Below are positions 16,577 to 25,757 of a DNA stretch of 64,000 nucleotides, piece by piece. The notes below the pieces were generated by a model. That model made no database searches, was not told where the DNA came from, and was given only the letters and a program-made list of their open reading frames with translations. Made by a program: the position numbers and the translations under genes. The DNA is taken from the NCBI RefSeq assembly GCF_004001065.1, contig NZ_BIML01000022.1, positions 25,098-89,097 on the forward strand, written 5' to 3'. The DNA is from Paenibacillus xylaniclasticus (GTDB taxonomy: Bacteria; Bacillota; Bacilli; Paenibacillales; Paenibacillaceae). Each line of letters starts with the position of its first letter. Positions within the stretch are counted from its first letter, which is position 1.

Positions 16577-17821
16577 TTACCATACAAACCTCGTATCGGA
16601 CAGCCGCTTTTTGATCTCGGCGATAATACTCGCCTCTTCCGCTTCGTTCTTCGCTTCGAAGGTCACCGAGAACCGGACGAACCGCCCCGCCTCATCCCAA
16701 GGAACGGTCGAAATCAGCTTGTTCAGAATGAGATATTGAGAGAATTCCTCCGCAGTTTGAAAAGCTGGACCGTCGACGATTCCCTTCGGGCATTCCACAT
16801 AAAGATAGAACGAGCCCTTCGGTTTATGAGCCGTAAACCCGCATTCCCGCAGCGCTTCCACCAGCATATCGTGTCTTCTGCTATATTTCTGAGCGGTCTT
16901 CTCCGTAATTTCCGGATGACGAAGACAGTAAATACCTGCGTGCTGAATCGCCATAAATTGACCGGAATCGCAGTTATCCTTAACCGCAGCGTACGCCTTC
17001 ACCAATCGCTCGTTCCCGGCCACGAAGCCGAGCCGCCAGCCGGTCATATTAAACGACTTGGACAGAGATTGAATAGCCAGACCGACTTCCTTGGCACCGG
17101 ATACGCTTAGGAAGGAAAGCGGAGGATGTCCGTCAAAGGTTAGCGCTGCATACGCCTCATCCGAAATTGCTATGACTTCATTGTCATAACAGAATCGAAC
17201 CACTTGCTCGTAAAACTCCCGGGTTGCCGAAGCACCTGTCGGGTTATTGGGGTAGTTGATGTATAATAGCTTAGCCTTCTTCCTGATCTCTTCCGGAATG
17301 AGGTCGAGATTAGGCAGAAACCCGTTATCCCGGGTCAGCGGCAGCGGGTAGACCGAGCCGCCAAGCCACTTGGTATGCGTGCCCAGCACCGGATAGCCAG
17401 GAACGGTCATCAGCGTAATATCCCCCGGATTAATGAAGGCGGCCGGGATTTGCGAGAGCGCAGCCTTAGAGCCGATAGCATGGTTAATTTCCTTGGCAGG
17501 GTCCAGCCCTTTGACCTGAAACACTTGCTCCATATAGTCGGCAGCCGCCCGATTGAACGCCATCGTGCCGTTATCGGAGTAGAACCGATTCTCCTTACGC
17601 TGAGCTTCCCGGTACAATACTTCTACGGCTTCCCGATCCGCCATCCAGTCCGGTTCGCCTAATCCCATATCAATGAGAAGCGTGTCTGGATTAGCGGCCC
17701 TCGCCTGTTCTCTGGCTTGCCTGATCTTCTCAAATTTATAAACCTCCGTTGCTTGTCCGAATTGTACCCCGCCAATTCGTTCAGCAAACACGTTCTGGAT
17801 GGAGAATAACCCCCTGCTCAT
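16577..17821 (-). CDS. PLP-dependent class I/II aminotransferase (LL-DAP aminotransferase-like)
   Basis: 414 residues from ATG 17821, which overlaps the stop of the upstream gene (TAATG) and follows AGGAGAGAG. Fold type I motifs: NPGDITLMTVPGYPVLG, YINYPNNPTGA, ISDEAYAAL, and the PLP lysine in SLSKSFNMTGWRLGF. The overall sequence is closest in style to LL-diaminopimelate aminotransferases and related enzymes. It would transfer an amino group to a keto or aldehyde precursor made by neighbouring genes (class II aldolase, SDR), giving an amino-acid building block. The true substrate is unknown. Confidence 0.9.
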   Translation of the reverse strand: MSRGLFSIQNVFAERIGGVQFGQATEVYKFEKIRQAREQARAANPDTLLIDMGLGEPDWMADREAVEVLYREAQRKENRFYSDNGTMAFNRAAADYMEQVFQVKGLDPAKEINHAIGSKAALSQIPAAFINPGDITLMTVPGYPVLGTHTKWLGGSVYPLPLTRDNGFLPNLDLIPEEIRKKAKLLYINYPNNPTGASATREFYEQVVRFCYDNEVIAISDEAYAALTFDGHPPLSFLSVSGAKEVGLAIQSLSKSFNMTGWRLGFVAGNERLVKAYAAVKDNCDSGQFMAIQHAGIYCLRHPEITEKTAQKYSRRHDMLVEALRECGFTAHKPKGSFYLYVECPKGIVDGPAFQTAEEFSQYLILNKLISTVPWDEAGRFVRFSVTFEAKNEAEEASIIAEIKKRLSDTRFVW

Positions 17822-20772
17822 TAGACTCTCTCCTGTTCCGAGTGAATCGAATAATAGAGATCGACCAGCTCGCGACGCTTGACCTTCCCTACACCGCTTC
17901 GCGGAATGGATGGGATAAGAATCACCTTCTGAGGATGCTTGTACGGGGCGAGTCTCTCCTGGCAGTGGTGAATAATCGCTGTCGGTGTAACCTCCGGCGT
18001 GCATACTACGAATGCCACCGGATATTCAGAGGTCAGGCTTTGGTTCGAAACTCCAATCACGGCAACCTCCTCGACCCCTTCAATGCTCAGAATGGAGTTT
18101 TCCACCTCCGTCGGATCTAGCTTCTTGCCGGCGACGTTAATCATATCGCTGTTCCTTCCGACAACGTACAGGCAGCCGTTGCGAATGAAGCCGCGATCGG
18201 TCGTCTGATAATAGCCGTCTGGCGTTACCATGCTGGCGTATGAGGATGGATAATTGTAGTAGCCCTTCGCCATAGAGGCAGTTTTAATTTGCAGCGTGCC
18301 GACCTCATCACCAGCCACCTCTCGACCGTCCTCATCCACGATCCGAATGTGCACGCCATCAATCGGCTTGCCTAACGAATCCGGAGCCGTCCCGTCGTTG
18401 AAGGTAGCCGGACCCGCTTCGACAATGCCGTAGTAATCACATATTTTGATGCCGGTCTGCTCCTCGAACGACTGCTTGATGTTGTAATGCAGCGGAGCAG
18501 AGGAGGACACGCACAGCCGCAGCGGATGATCGTGGTTCAAATAATGCGACTTGTTGAGCATGTCGAAAACGACAGGGAACGCGACGAGGACAGAAGCGTT
18601 ATGGCGGGTGACGAGCTCCCAGATCGACTTAGGACTAATATTTTTGTGAATGATTAAGCAAGCGCCGGACATAAAGACGGATAACAGCGAGGTGTTGAAC
18701 GCTAATCCGTTATGGAACAGCGCCGTACACAGCACTTTGTCCTCTGCCGTCATTCCGGTTGCGGCGGCCCAATTGGCCGCCGCGTTCATAATCGCTTCAG
18801 CCGTAAACATTAAACATTTCGGCTTACCCGTCGTCCCGGAGGAGAAGCGGCATACCGCAACATCGATAAATTCATCTGGATCGTAGTCCGGATGCTCATC
18901 CTCATAGAGCTCATAACGAACAACCCCCTTGCTGTCCATCGTAATTAAGGAGCCCAGATGATAGCTCTCCCGAATGACCTTAATCTCCTCCTGCGTAAGG
19001 GTCGCGTCGATCAGCATCGGAATAAATCCTTGCTGCAAGAGCCCGTAGTAGACGAACAAATAGTTAGGGTGGTTCTTCATGCAAATACCAACCGGGTAAC
19101 GGTTCGTAATAGCCGCTGCCGCTTGCTGCCCGTATACTTCTATTTGCTCCATCATTTCCTGATAGGTATAGGACACCCCGTCATACACGATTGCTGTATG
19201 GTCCGAATATTTGGATGCACTTTCCTCCATTCGGTCAAGAATCAATTGAACTCCCCCCTTGGGTATACTTGAGCCTTCCTTATGCTTCGGCTTGTTCAGA
19301 TAGTAGCGGTCAAGCTTGATTTGAAAATTGGCGTTCCGGTCTTCCTTGCCCAATACTCCGGCATACACAAATTCGATATTCTCATCGGCTCCGAACAGCT
19401 CTCTTGCCTCCGTATCGTAATAGCCGCCAATCGCTGAATAACCCAGGCCAATCTCCTCGCACTTGAGATACAGCAGCTGCGACAGATTGCCCGCATCTAT
19501 TAACCGCTGCCGCATCGTCCATGCCGGTTGCGTTCGGATGGAATCGAGATTCACAGCGTAGAACAGCAGGATCGCGCTGTCGTAGACAAACGCCTGATCC
19601 AGGCACAGCTCGGTAGACTGCTGCCGGAAATCTCCTTGCCGCAGCAGTACCATTGACCTGCCGTTCAACTGATACAGGCCCGGCTCAAGATGTTCAACCC
19701 CATGGACAACGGCGTAGCAGGTTATCGCATCCTCGTAGTCATATATAATAGAAGCGATTGAATTAAATTGTCCTTCAGAGATCGAGGTACGCAGAAAGGC
19801 GGAGCAGGATCGGCGTTGAAATAGCAGCGAGCTAAGCTTGTCCGCCTCTTCCCAAGGCTTCCTCATACGGAACGGATGAATCCAATTCGCATCCGGCTCT
19901 CCCGCGTCCTCATTCATTTGCTGCCTGATCTGATGGATAGCCGACCAATCAAAGGATGCCTCGTTATCGTCAGGTTCTCTCAGATGACGGCAATACGATA
20001 TTTGCTCCTGCTTGTAAGCCCGCTCATGCCCTGCAGCTTGTCCGGCGCCTTCTCTTGTGACGCAAATAATGCTCACAGCTTCTTCGCTCTCATCCGTATG
20101 AAGCAGCGACCGAAGATAGTCTGTGCGCAGCTGGGTATACGTCGTGGAGGAAAGCTTCAGCGCTTTCATAACCGTCTGAAAGTTGCACAGCAAATGGCCC
20201 GTATCGATATAGGTAAATCGGTATCCCCGGTTCGAGTACTTCCAGCAGCTTCTCCACGGAATAATGGTGCTCACAATGTAGAAGTCGGCATTGCGATCTT
20301 CCGGCAGCAAAGACTGGTCCAGCAAGTAAAGGTTCTCGTTCCCGGAAATATAAAACAATGAAGCACTCGTAGCAGAGTAGTAATACACACCAGGACGCAT
20401 ACCTTCTACATGGCGTATGACCAGGTATACCTCGAACGGATAACAGGCTCCCGCCGACGGCACGGTCCACACCATCTCCGACTGATAGCCGTAGAACTTT
20501 ACCGATGTAATCCCGTAGGCCATCATGAGTATTCTCTCGACTAACTGCAAATCGACTGCATCCGTCTCATTCCATTGCCCCTCTGTCAGAAGCCTTGTTT
20601 TTAGCCTTTGATACGTTCCCTCATATCGCTTGAATCGCTCTGGACGGGGGGGCGTCTGGAAACGGCTTCCCGAATACTCGTTGCCCTTACGGTTGCGGGT
20701 CAACGAGTATAAAGCACAGTCTTGAGCCTGAATCGGCATTTCCTTCGTTAATGAGGACGGCGCATCTTTCAT
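17821..20772 (-). CDS. SagB-SagB-adenylation fusion protein
   Basis: About 983 residues from ATG 20772 (ATGA overlap with the aldolase stop, GGAGGGAAAGGA site). N-terminal and middle parts are two SagB-type nitroreductase-like domains: first with TVPSAGACYPFEVYLVIR (about 110-140), second with LFQRRSCSAFLRTSISEGQF and LGYSAIGGYYD (about 310-520). SagB proteins are FMN oxidases of azoline rings. The C-terminal part (about 545-980) is an adenylate-forming domain with CRFSSGTTGKPKC, DYYGIVEAGP, YYQTTDRG and the catalytic Lys in SGVGKVKRREL. It may activate an amino acid and oxidise the carrier-bound ring or C-C bond. No condensation or carrier domain is fused. Confidence 0.85.
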   Translation of the reverse strand: MKDAPSSLTKEMPIQAQDCALYSLTRNRKGNEYSGSRFQTPPRPERFKRYEGTYQRLKTRLLTEGQWNETDAVDLQLVERILMMAYGITSVKFYGYQSEMVWTVPSAGACYPFEVYLVIRHVEGMRPGVYYYSATSASLFYISGNENLYLLDQSLLPEDRNADFYIVSTIIPWRSCWKYSNRGYRFTYIDTGHLLCNFQTVMKALKLSSTTYTQLRTDYLRSLLHTDESEEAVSIICVTREGAGQAAGHERAYKQEQISYCRHLREPDDNEASFDWSAIHQIRQQMNEDAGEPDANWIHPFRMRKPWEEADKLSSLLFQRRSCSAFLRTSISEGQFNSIASIIYDYEDAITCYAVVHGVEHLEPGLYQLNGRSMVLLRQGDFRQQSTELCLDQAFVYDSAILLFYAVNLDSIRTQPAWTMRQRLIDAGNLSQLLYLKCEEIGLGYSAIGGYYDTEARELFGADENIEFVYAGVLGKEDRNANFQIKLDRYYLNKPKHKEGSSIPKGGVQLILDRMEESASKYSDHTAIVYDGVSYTYQEMMEQIEVYGQQAAAAITNRYPVGICMKNHPNYLFVYYGLLQQGFIPMLIDATLTQEEIKVIRESYHLGSLITMDSKGVVRYELYEDEHPDYDPDEFIDVAVCRFSSGTTGKPKCLMFTAEAIMNAAANWAAATGMTAEDKVLCTALFHNGLAFNTSLLSVFMSGACLIIHKNISPKSIWELVTRHNASVLVAFPVVFDMLNKSHYLNHDHPLRLCVSSSAPLHYNIKQSFEEQTGIKICDYYGIVEAGPATFNDGTAPDSLGKPIDGVHIRIVDEDGREVAGDEVGTLQIKTASMAKGYYNYPSSYASMVTPDGYYQTTDRGFIRNGCLYVVGRNSDMINVAGKKLDPTEVENSILSIEGVEEVAVIGVSNQSLTSEYPVAFVVCTPEVTPTAIIHHCQERLAPYKHPQKVILIPSIPRSGVGKVKRRELVDLYYSIHSEQERV

Positions 20773-21500
20773 TCCTTTCCCTCCATCGCAAATGATCGAT
20801 CGACCATGCGGCACCAGTAAGCCCAATACTCCCTAACCGCTGTTGATCCGAATATAATTTTGCTCTTAATCTTGGCTTCCCGATCCTCAGTCCACGAATA
20901 CGGGATGCCCGCTGATTGTGCAATAAGCTGCAGCCTGCATGCATTCTCCAATACGACAGCCCATGTCACCGTCTCCGGTATCGTCCTTCCTGCTGCGACT
21001 ATCCCGTGGTTTTTGAGCAGCATCGTGTTGGAATTAGAGAGCGCCTTCGCCACTTGATCTCCGACTTTCATATTCGTGACCGTATTCGTTGTTAAATCGA
21101 AGCGGGCTGTATTCATAATAGGCGTGGCATCATGCGTAATCGGGCGAAGCGGCAGCTCAGTAGCGCTGAACACCATCGCATAGGGAGGATGGGAGTGTAT
21201 GATGCAGCGCACATCCGGCCGCGCTTTATAGATTTGCGTATGCAAGGGCCACTCGGCAGGAATCGGTCCCTCATCGAGCGCGTTCCCTTCCTGATCGATT
21301 CGCAGGAAGTCCGCTTCCGTCGTTTCTTCCCACCCCAGGAACGCCTTCTTAATCCAGATCAAGCCATCATCGTCACGGTAAGAGATTTGTCCATTATTGA
21401 TATCAACGTGTCCATTCAAATACAATATTTTGGCCGCGTACGTTAAGGTCTTCGCCAAGGAGATTGGATCTGCCGCAGCTACTGACTCAACCGTCTCCAC
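20769..21500 (-). CDS. Class II aldolase/adducin family protein
   Basis: A 243-residue protein of the FucA/AraD type: DINNGQISYRDDDG (N-terminal substrate loop), metal-binding HSHPPYAM, and LLKNHGIVAAG with the third metal His. The family uses Zn2+ to cleave or form C-C bonds of phosphorylated or free hydroxy ketones, or acts as a decarboxylase or epimerase. It starts at GTG 21500 after AGGGGGC. The stop overlaps the ATG of the SagB-adenylation gene (ATGA). It probably prepares a C3-C4 unit for the pathway; substrate unknown. Confidence 0.9.
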   Translation of the reverse strand: METVESVAAADPISLAKTLTYAAKILYLNGHVDINNGQISYRDDDGLIWIKKAFLGWEETTEADFLRIDQEGNALDEGPIPAEWPLHTQIYKARPDVRCIIHSHPPYAMVFSATELPLRPITHDATPIMNTARFDLTTNTVTNMKVGDQVAKALSNSNTMLLKNHGIVAAGRTIPETVTWAVVLENACRLQLIAQSAGIPYSWTEDREAKIKSKIIFGSTAVREYWAYWCRMVDRSFAMEGKE

Positions 21501-21512
21501 TTCAACTGCCCC

Positions 21513-23663
21513 CTACTCCGCAACGGGAAGAGACAGAGGCTTATGCTCTCTTCCGCCGTTGATCGTATATTGTTCGCTCCAGCTGTTGCCTTTGGCCGTA
21601 TAGGTGATGGCACGCAGCAGCGCATTGGCTTTCAGCAATATTTCGTCGAACTCCTGATCCGGGTCCGAATCGATCACAATAGCTCCTCCAACACCAAGCG
21701 TCAGCTGGTTTCCCTGCTGTACAATGGTTCGAATTACTATGTTCAAATCCGCCGCATTGTTTACGCCAAGGAAGCCGATGGCACCTGAATAGATGCCTCT
21801 TCTTCTCTCCTCCAGCCGCTCAATAATTTCCATGCTGCGCTTCTTAGGCGCCCCTGTCATCGAGCCGCCGGGAAACACCGCCTTGATGCATTCATTTAAC
21901 GTTGCCGTCGACTTGCGCTTTCCTCGAACCGTCGATACAAGCTGATGGACCGTCTCAAACGTTTCGATCTCCATAAGCTTCGGAACATGCACGCTTCCGA
22001 CCTCGCACACCATGCCGAGATCGTTACGCAATAAGTCAACCACCATTAGATTTTCGGAGAAATCCTTGCCGCTTGTGCGCAGCCGCTCTTTCATCTGCTC
22101 ATCTTCCAGCGGCGTACTTCCTCTGGCGATCGTCCCCTTAATCGGCTTCGCCTCAATGTTCCCCTCCGTATCGATCTTGACGAAACGCTCCGGCGAAGAG
22201 CATAAGATATGAAGATCATTAGCGCGGATAAAAGCGGAATATGGCGCCGGATTAATGATGCGCAAATTCAAATATAGCGACAGCGGATTGACCTCAAGCT
22301 CTGTCGAGATGGAGTTGGTCAAGTTAATCTCATAGCTTTCGCCGTCAATCAGGCACCGCTTCACCTCTTGAATCCGTTCCTTATATTTCTCGTAGGACTG
22401 ATGCAAGTTAAAGGTAATCGGTTCTTCAATGTAAGCTTGCGGAATAACGAAATCATCCAAATGAGCAAGACGTCTCTCTATTTCCTCGAACCAGCCTTGA
22501 GCCTCCTCCGCATATTCGGTCAAGCAGAGCAGGTACATCTGCTGCTCCAGCGAATCGAAGACGATAAGCCGATCCGCGAACATGAACATGGCGTCTGGCT
22601 CCCCGTTCGCAGGTGCCGGATGTTCAGTTAGGCGCCCCCTGGTTTCATAGCCAAAATATCCAACAAAGCCGGTGTTAAAATCGAAAGGCAGCTCAGGCGA
22701 TTGCCAAGCAAATTGCGCAAGCTTCTCATCTAGATATTGAAAGATGTCCATATTCAACTTCTTGCGCTGCGAGCCTTTCTCTTCCGTTACACACCTCTTA
22801 TCCGCATCATAGTAAACGGTAAAGCTAAGCGGTCCAGTCGTATCCCCCATGAAGGAGAAGCGGGACATATTTCCATCCGAGCGGTTGCTATCCAGCCAGA
22901 AGGAATGGGAAGCGCCTGCGAACAATGAACCAAATACTTGAGCCGGGTCCAAATAATCGGTTAATCGACGGGACATGACCTGATACGAGGCTTGACCTGC
23001 CTTGTCAGACTTGCCTGCCCTTACACGCTCTGAGCCTCGGGTTTCCTGCAAGCCTTGAGCCCTCGGTATCGAATACAGCTTGGACGCAGCGGACAAGCGG
23101 TGAAAATTTTTCAGAATCGTTGCCCCGTACTCGCTGGCAATCGACTCCGGATGGAACTGCACGCCCCAGTGAGGCTTATTCACGCGGCGTATGCCCATAT
23201 TCAAGCCATCGCCCGTCCAAGCGATAGCGCGAAGCTGGCTCGGCAGTGGATTCGCTAATAACAGGGAATGATAGCGCACAACAGAGAACGATTCCGGGAT
23301 ATCCGCAAACAGCTCATCCCCATTGTGATAGACTCGGCTGATCTTTCCATGCATGACCTCTGGCGAATGAATAATTTGGGCCCCATGGATATGTCCCATC
23401 CCCTGATGGCCTAGACATACACCGAGTATCGGAATATCGTCTTCCATGAGCGCCTGCGAACAAATGCCGAAGTCGGCCGGCACGTCCGCGCTGCCCGGTC
23501 CTGGAGAAATAATAATGTTGTCGAAAGGAATTTCCCGTTTCAGCTGGTTCCAGTCGTACGCATTGTTGTACACAACGGTCGGCTCCTCCCCATTGATCAC
23601 GGCAACCATCTGGAACAGGTTATAGGTGTATGAATCATAGTTATCAATGATTAACGTTTTCAT
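21513..23663 (-). CDS. pabAB: Fused aminodeoxychorismate synthase (PabA-PabB)
   Basis: A 716-residue fusion. Residues 1-190 are a class I glutamine amidotransferase with the Cys83 elbow GVCLGHQGMG and the His/Glu of FHPESIAS. Residues about 230-690 are a chorismate-binding synthase with SSPERF, PIKGTIARG (the Lys-type motif of ADC rather than anthranilate synthases), VVDLLRNDLG and GGSMTGAPKKRSME. It makes 4-amino-4-deoxychorismate from chorismate and glutamine. With the lyase at 32951-33619 it would give p-aminobenzoate for the product. Fused PabAB is common in antibiotic clusters. Start ATG after AAGGGGGGC; it overlaps the FkbH gene. Confidence 0.96.
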   Translation of the reverse strand: MKTLIIDNYDSYTYNLFQMVAVINGEEPTVVYNNAYDWNQLKREIPFDNIIISPGPGSADVPADFGICSQALMEDDIPILGVCLGHQGMGHIHGAQIIHSPEVMHGKISRVYHNGDELFADIPESFSVVRYHSLLLANPLPSQLRAIAWTGDGLNMGIRRVNKPHWGVQFHPESIASEYGATILKNFHRLSAASKLYSIPRAQGLQETRGSERVRAGKSDKAGQASYQVMSRRLTDYLDPAQVFGSLFAGASHSFWLDSNRSDGNMSRFSFMGDTTGPLSFTVYYDADKRCVTEEKGSQRKKLNMDIFQYLDEKLAQFAWQSPELPFDFNTGFVGYFGYETRGRLTEHPAPANGEPDAMFMFADRLIVFDSLEQQMYLLCLTEYAEEAQGWFEEIERRLAHLDDFVIPQAYIEEPITFNLHQSYEKYKERIQEVKRCLIDGESYEINLTNSISTELEVNPLSLYLNLRIINPAPYSAFIRANDLHILCSSPERFVKIDTEGNIEAKPIKGTIARGSTPLEDEQMKERLRTSGKDFSENLMVVDLLRNDLGMVCEVGSVHVPKLMEIETFETVHQLVSTVRGKRKSTATLNECIKAVFPGGSMTGAPKKRSMEIIERLEERRRGIYSGAIGFLGVNNAADLNIVIRTIVQQGNQLTLGVGGAIVIDSDPDQEFDEILLKANALLRAITYTAKGNSWSEQYTINGGREHKPLSLPVAE

Positions 23664-25488
23664 GTAAGCCCCCCTTACGCCCCTGGCGAGCAGTATTGTC
23701 CGTATCGATCCTCACTTCGGCTGCTATATAAGGCGGCGTCTGGAATACATATTGGGTTAGCTCGAGCTCCCAATAGCTCCTTCCGTCCGCAGCTTGCAAT
23801 GGATGAAAGCCTTTCTTGTCATAAAAGGAGGCAAACGCCGCATTCTTGCCCGTTTCCTTATAGATGCCTATCAGCTTGGTGCAGCCGCGGGCAGCGGCCG
23901 CTTGGACTGCTGCATCAAGAAGCACGTCCTCAGCACCGCGCCCGATGGCACGGCAGGACAGCAGGAACGTGTCGATCCAGGCCGACTCTGCTGCTTGGCT
24001 TAGAATACAAACGCCTACTAGGCCGTATTCTCCGAATCGATCCTGCAAGCTCAGCACAAGAATATCTGTATCCGGGCGGCGCCCAAGCGTTTCAATATCG
24101 TACACGCTGTATCTTGTCGTATGGAGATTGAATTGGTTCGTCCTCTGGCTTAGCTGCGCCACACGGGCAAGCTCTTGATCGGCTACCCGTTGTACAACGG
24201 CCCGCATACCCAATGAGCTCAAATACTCCTGTACGCTGCGGAACAAAGGTCGCATTTTCTCTCTCTCCAAGCTCGCCCTGTACATTTCCCCTCGCCTCCG
24301 GTCCTCTTGCGAAAGAGCTAACGTATCGAACAGTCCGCTTGAAGATAACTGAATCGCGTACCGATAAGGCTGCTCAGCATTCAATGCAATCGTTGCGACT
24401 TGGGGCAGCATCGTGCGGATTTGTTCGATTTCGAACGGACTGTCATCGGCCATCACCATACTCGACAAATCGATGCACAGCTCCTTCGCAATTCGCTCCA
24501 AATTGACGATCTTAGGCTCCCAATTTATCTGATAGCTTGCAAAATGATGACGCTTCAGCAGCATACCTGGATGCCGGTCAAATACGCCCCATACATCCTC
24601 CTCATTGTTCTTGCTGCATAAGGCCAGAATGACCCCGCGGCGGTGCAGGTTCAAAATTTCCTGCTGAAACTCCAAATACGCAGATTCTCCGCGGCCTGTG
24701 CCGATACGGATTCCAGCGAGCCCATCCTCGGCGACAATTCCTCCCCACAGCGTCTGGTCACAATCAAGGACCAAGCATTTTTTGCTCATTCCTTTGCCTG
24801 CGGCGATAAATCTAACGATCGAAGAAGCAATCTCCCGGCATCCGACCTTAGAGTACGGAGCCTGATGAATATGCCAGCCTCGCGGATCATAAAATTGACT
24901 TGCTCCTGTTCTCATCACCAGCTGAGGGAGATCGAAATAATAAGCATAAGGCAGCTCCTTCAGCATAGCGGCTGTTTCCCGATTCATGTCCGCAATGAGC
25001 TCAGCTGGTGCTACACCGACATAGGAATCCAAGATCCCGCTATACGAATGCGTCAACGGGACGAAGCCGCTCCATAGAATCATCGCGTCTGTTCGCTTCC
25101 TCACGGCTGCCAAGACCGACTCCGTATACTGTCGAACGTATGCCTTTTCCTCCGCTATTTGCTTCTCGGTCAAATCAGGAAGCCCGCTGCTAAGCCTCCG
25201 GGAGACAGTCTCAAGCCGGGGGAAACCGATCAAGCAGTCCGCCTGCTTAAGCAACGACTGATTGGCGGGCTCCTCTACGTACTGGAGAATATTGTTGTAC
25301 GGGCTATAGTGAACGTTTAGGCGAACGCCTCTTTGCATCGCAAAGTAAGTCAAATAGGTTGTCAGCACCGGCTCTAGAACGATGTCACGCAAGATGACAA
25401 CGTTCCATTCCGGCCCGTCCAGCTGCCCCGACTGACGGACGCTCTTCACGACTTCCAAGTAGCTCGCCGACCAGCCGTTCGTCATCAC
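23644..25488 (-). CDS. FkbH-like HAD-superfamily glyceryl-carrier synthase
   Basis: A 614-residue protein: an SGNH-like N-terminal region (about 25-230), a HAD phosphatase domain with DCDQTLWGGIVAEDG (nucleophile Asp242, Asp244, Thr246), CSKNNEEDV and MADDSPFEIEQI, and a C-terminal GNAT-like part (about 420-600). FkbH-type enzymes load the glyceryl group of 1,3-bisphosphoglycerate on a carrier protein, the first step to (hydroxy/methoxy)malonyl or tetronate units. The carrier gene ACP5 overlaps its start, an obvious partner. No ACP dehydrogenase is recognised beside it, so the glyceryl unit may be used directly or changed by the SDR. Confidence 0.92.
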   Translation of the reverse strand: MMTNGWSASYLEVVKSVRQSGQLDGPEWNVVILRDIVLEPVLTTYLTYFAMQRGVRLNVHYSPYNNILQYVEEPANQSLLKQADCLIGFPRLETVSRRLSSGLPDLTEKQIAEEKAYVRQYTESVLAAVRKRTDAMILWSGFVPLTHSYSGILDSYVGVAPAELIADMNRETAAMLKELPYAYYFDLPQLVMRTGASQFYDPRGWHIHQAPYSKVGCREIASSIVRFIAAGKGMSKKCLVLDCDQTLWGGIVAEDGLAGIRIGTGRGESAYLEFQQEILNLHRRGVILALCSKNNEEDVWGVFDRHPGMLLKRHHFASYQINWEPKIVNLERIAKELCIDLSSMVMADDSPFEIEQIRTMLPQVATIALNAEQPYRYAIQLSSSGLFDTLALSQEDRRRGEMYRASLEREKMRPLFRSVQEYLSSLGMRAVVQRVADQELARVAQLSQRTNQFNLHTTRYSVYDIETLGRRPDTDILVLSLQDRFGEYGLVGVCILSQAAESAWIDTFLLSCRAIGRGAEDVLLDAAVQAAAARGCTKLIGIYKETGKNAAFASFYDKKGFHPLQAADGRSYWELELTQYVFQTPPYIAAEVRIDTDNTARQGRKGGLHENVNH

Positions 25489-25757
25489 GACCCCTCCGCC
25501 GCCCGATTCGCGCTGTTCTGCCGATTCCGTATGAGGCCGATGATCGAATCCAGACGCAAAAAGTTTTCCTCCAGCAGCTCCTCTTCCCCGAAGGCGATCC
25601 CGTACTCCTCCTCCAACACAACCATCACTTGAATGGCGTTAATCGAGTCCATACCAGCCAGCTCCAGATTGTCGCGAACCTTCGGACTGGATATCCAGGC
25701 AGCCTCTTGATTCAATACCGCAGCAATAATGTCTACTACCTTCTCTTCAAGCTCCAT
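25485..25757 (-). CDS. Free-standing acyl carrier protein (ACP5), FkbH partner
   Basis: A 90-residue carrier domain with the phosphopantetheine Ser in LAGMDSINAIQVM and the acidic helix VVLEEEYGIAF. The stop overlaps the FkbH start, which strongly suggests that it is the glyceryl-accepting carrier, as in other FkbH-ACP pairs. The gene start lies within the end of the tandem hydrolase gene. Confidence 0.93.
   Translation of the reverse strand: MELEEKVVDIIAAVLNQEAAWISSPKVRDNLELAGMDSINAIQVMVVLEEEYGIAFGEEELLEENFLRLDSIIGLIRNRQNSANRAAEGS

Noticed and set aside
17822..18004. 61-residue extension of the aminotransferase
   Set aside because: It lies in the end of the upstream adenylation domain gene; the ATG at 17821 has a good site and a TAATG overlap.
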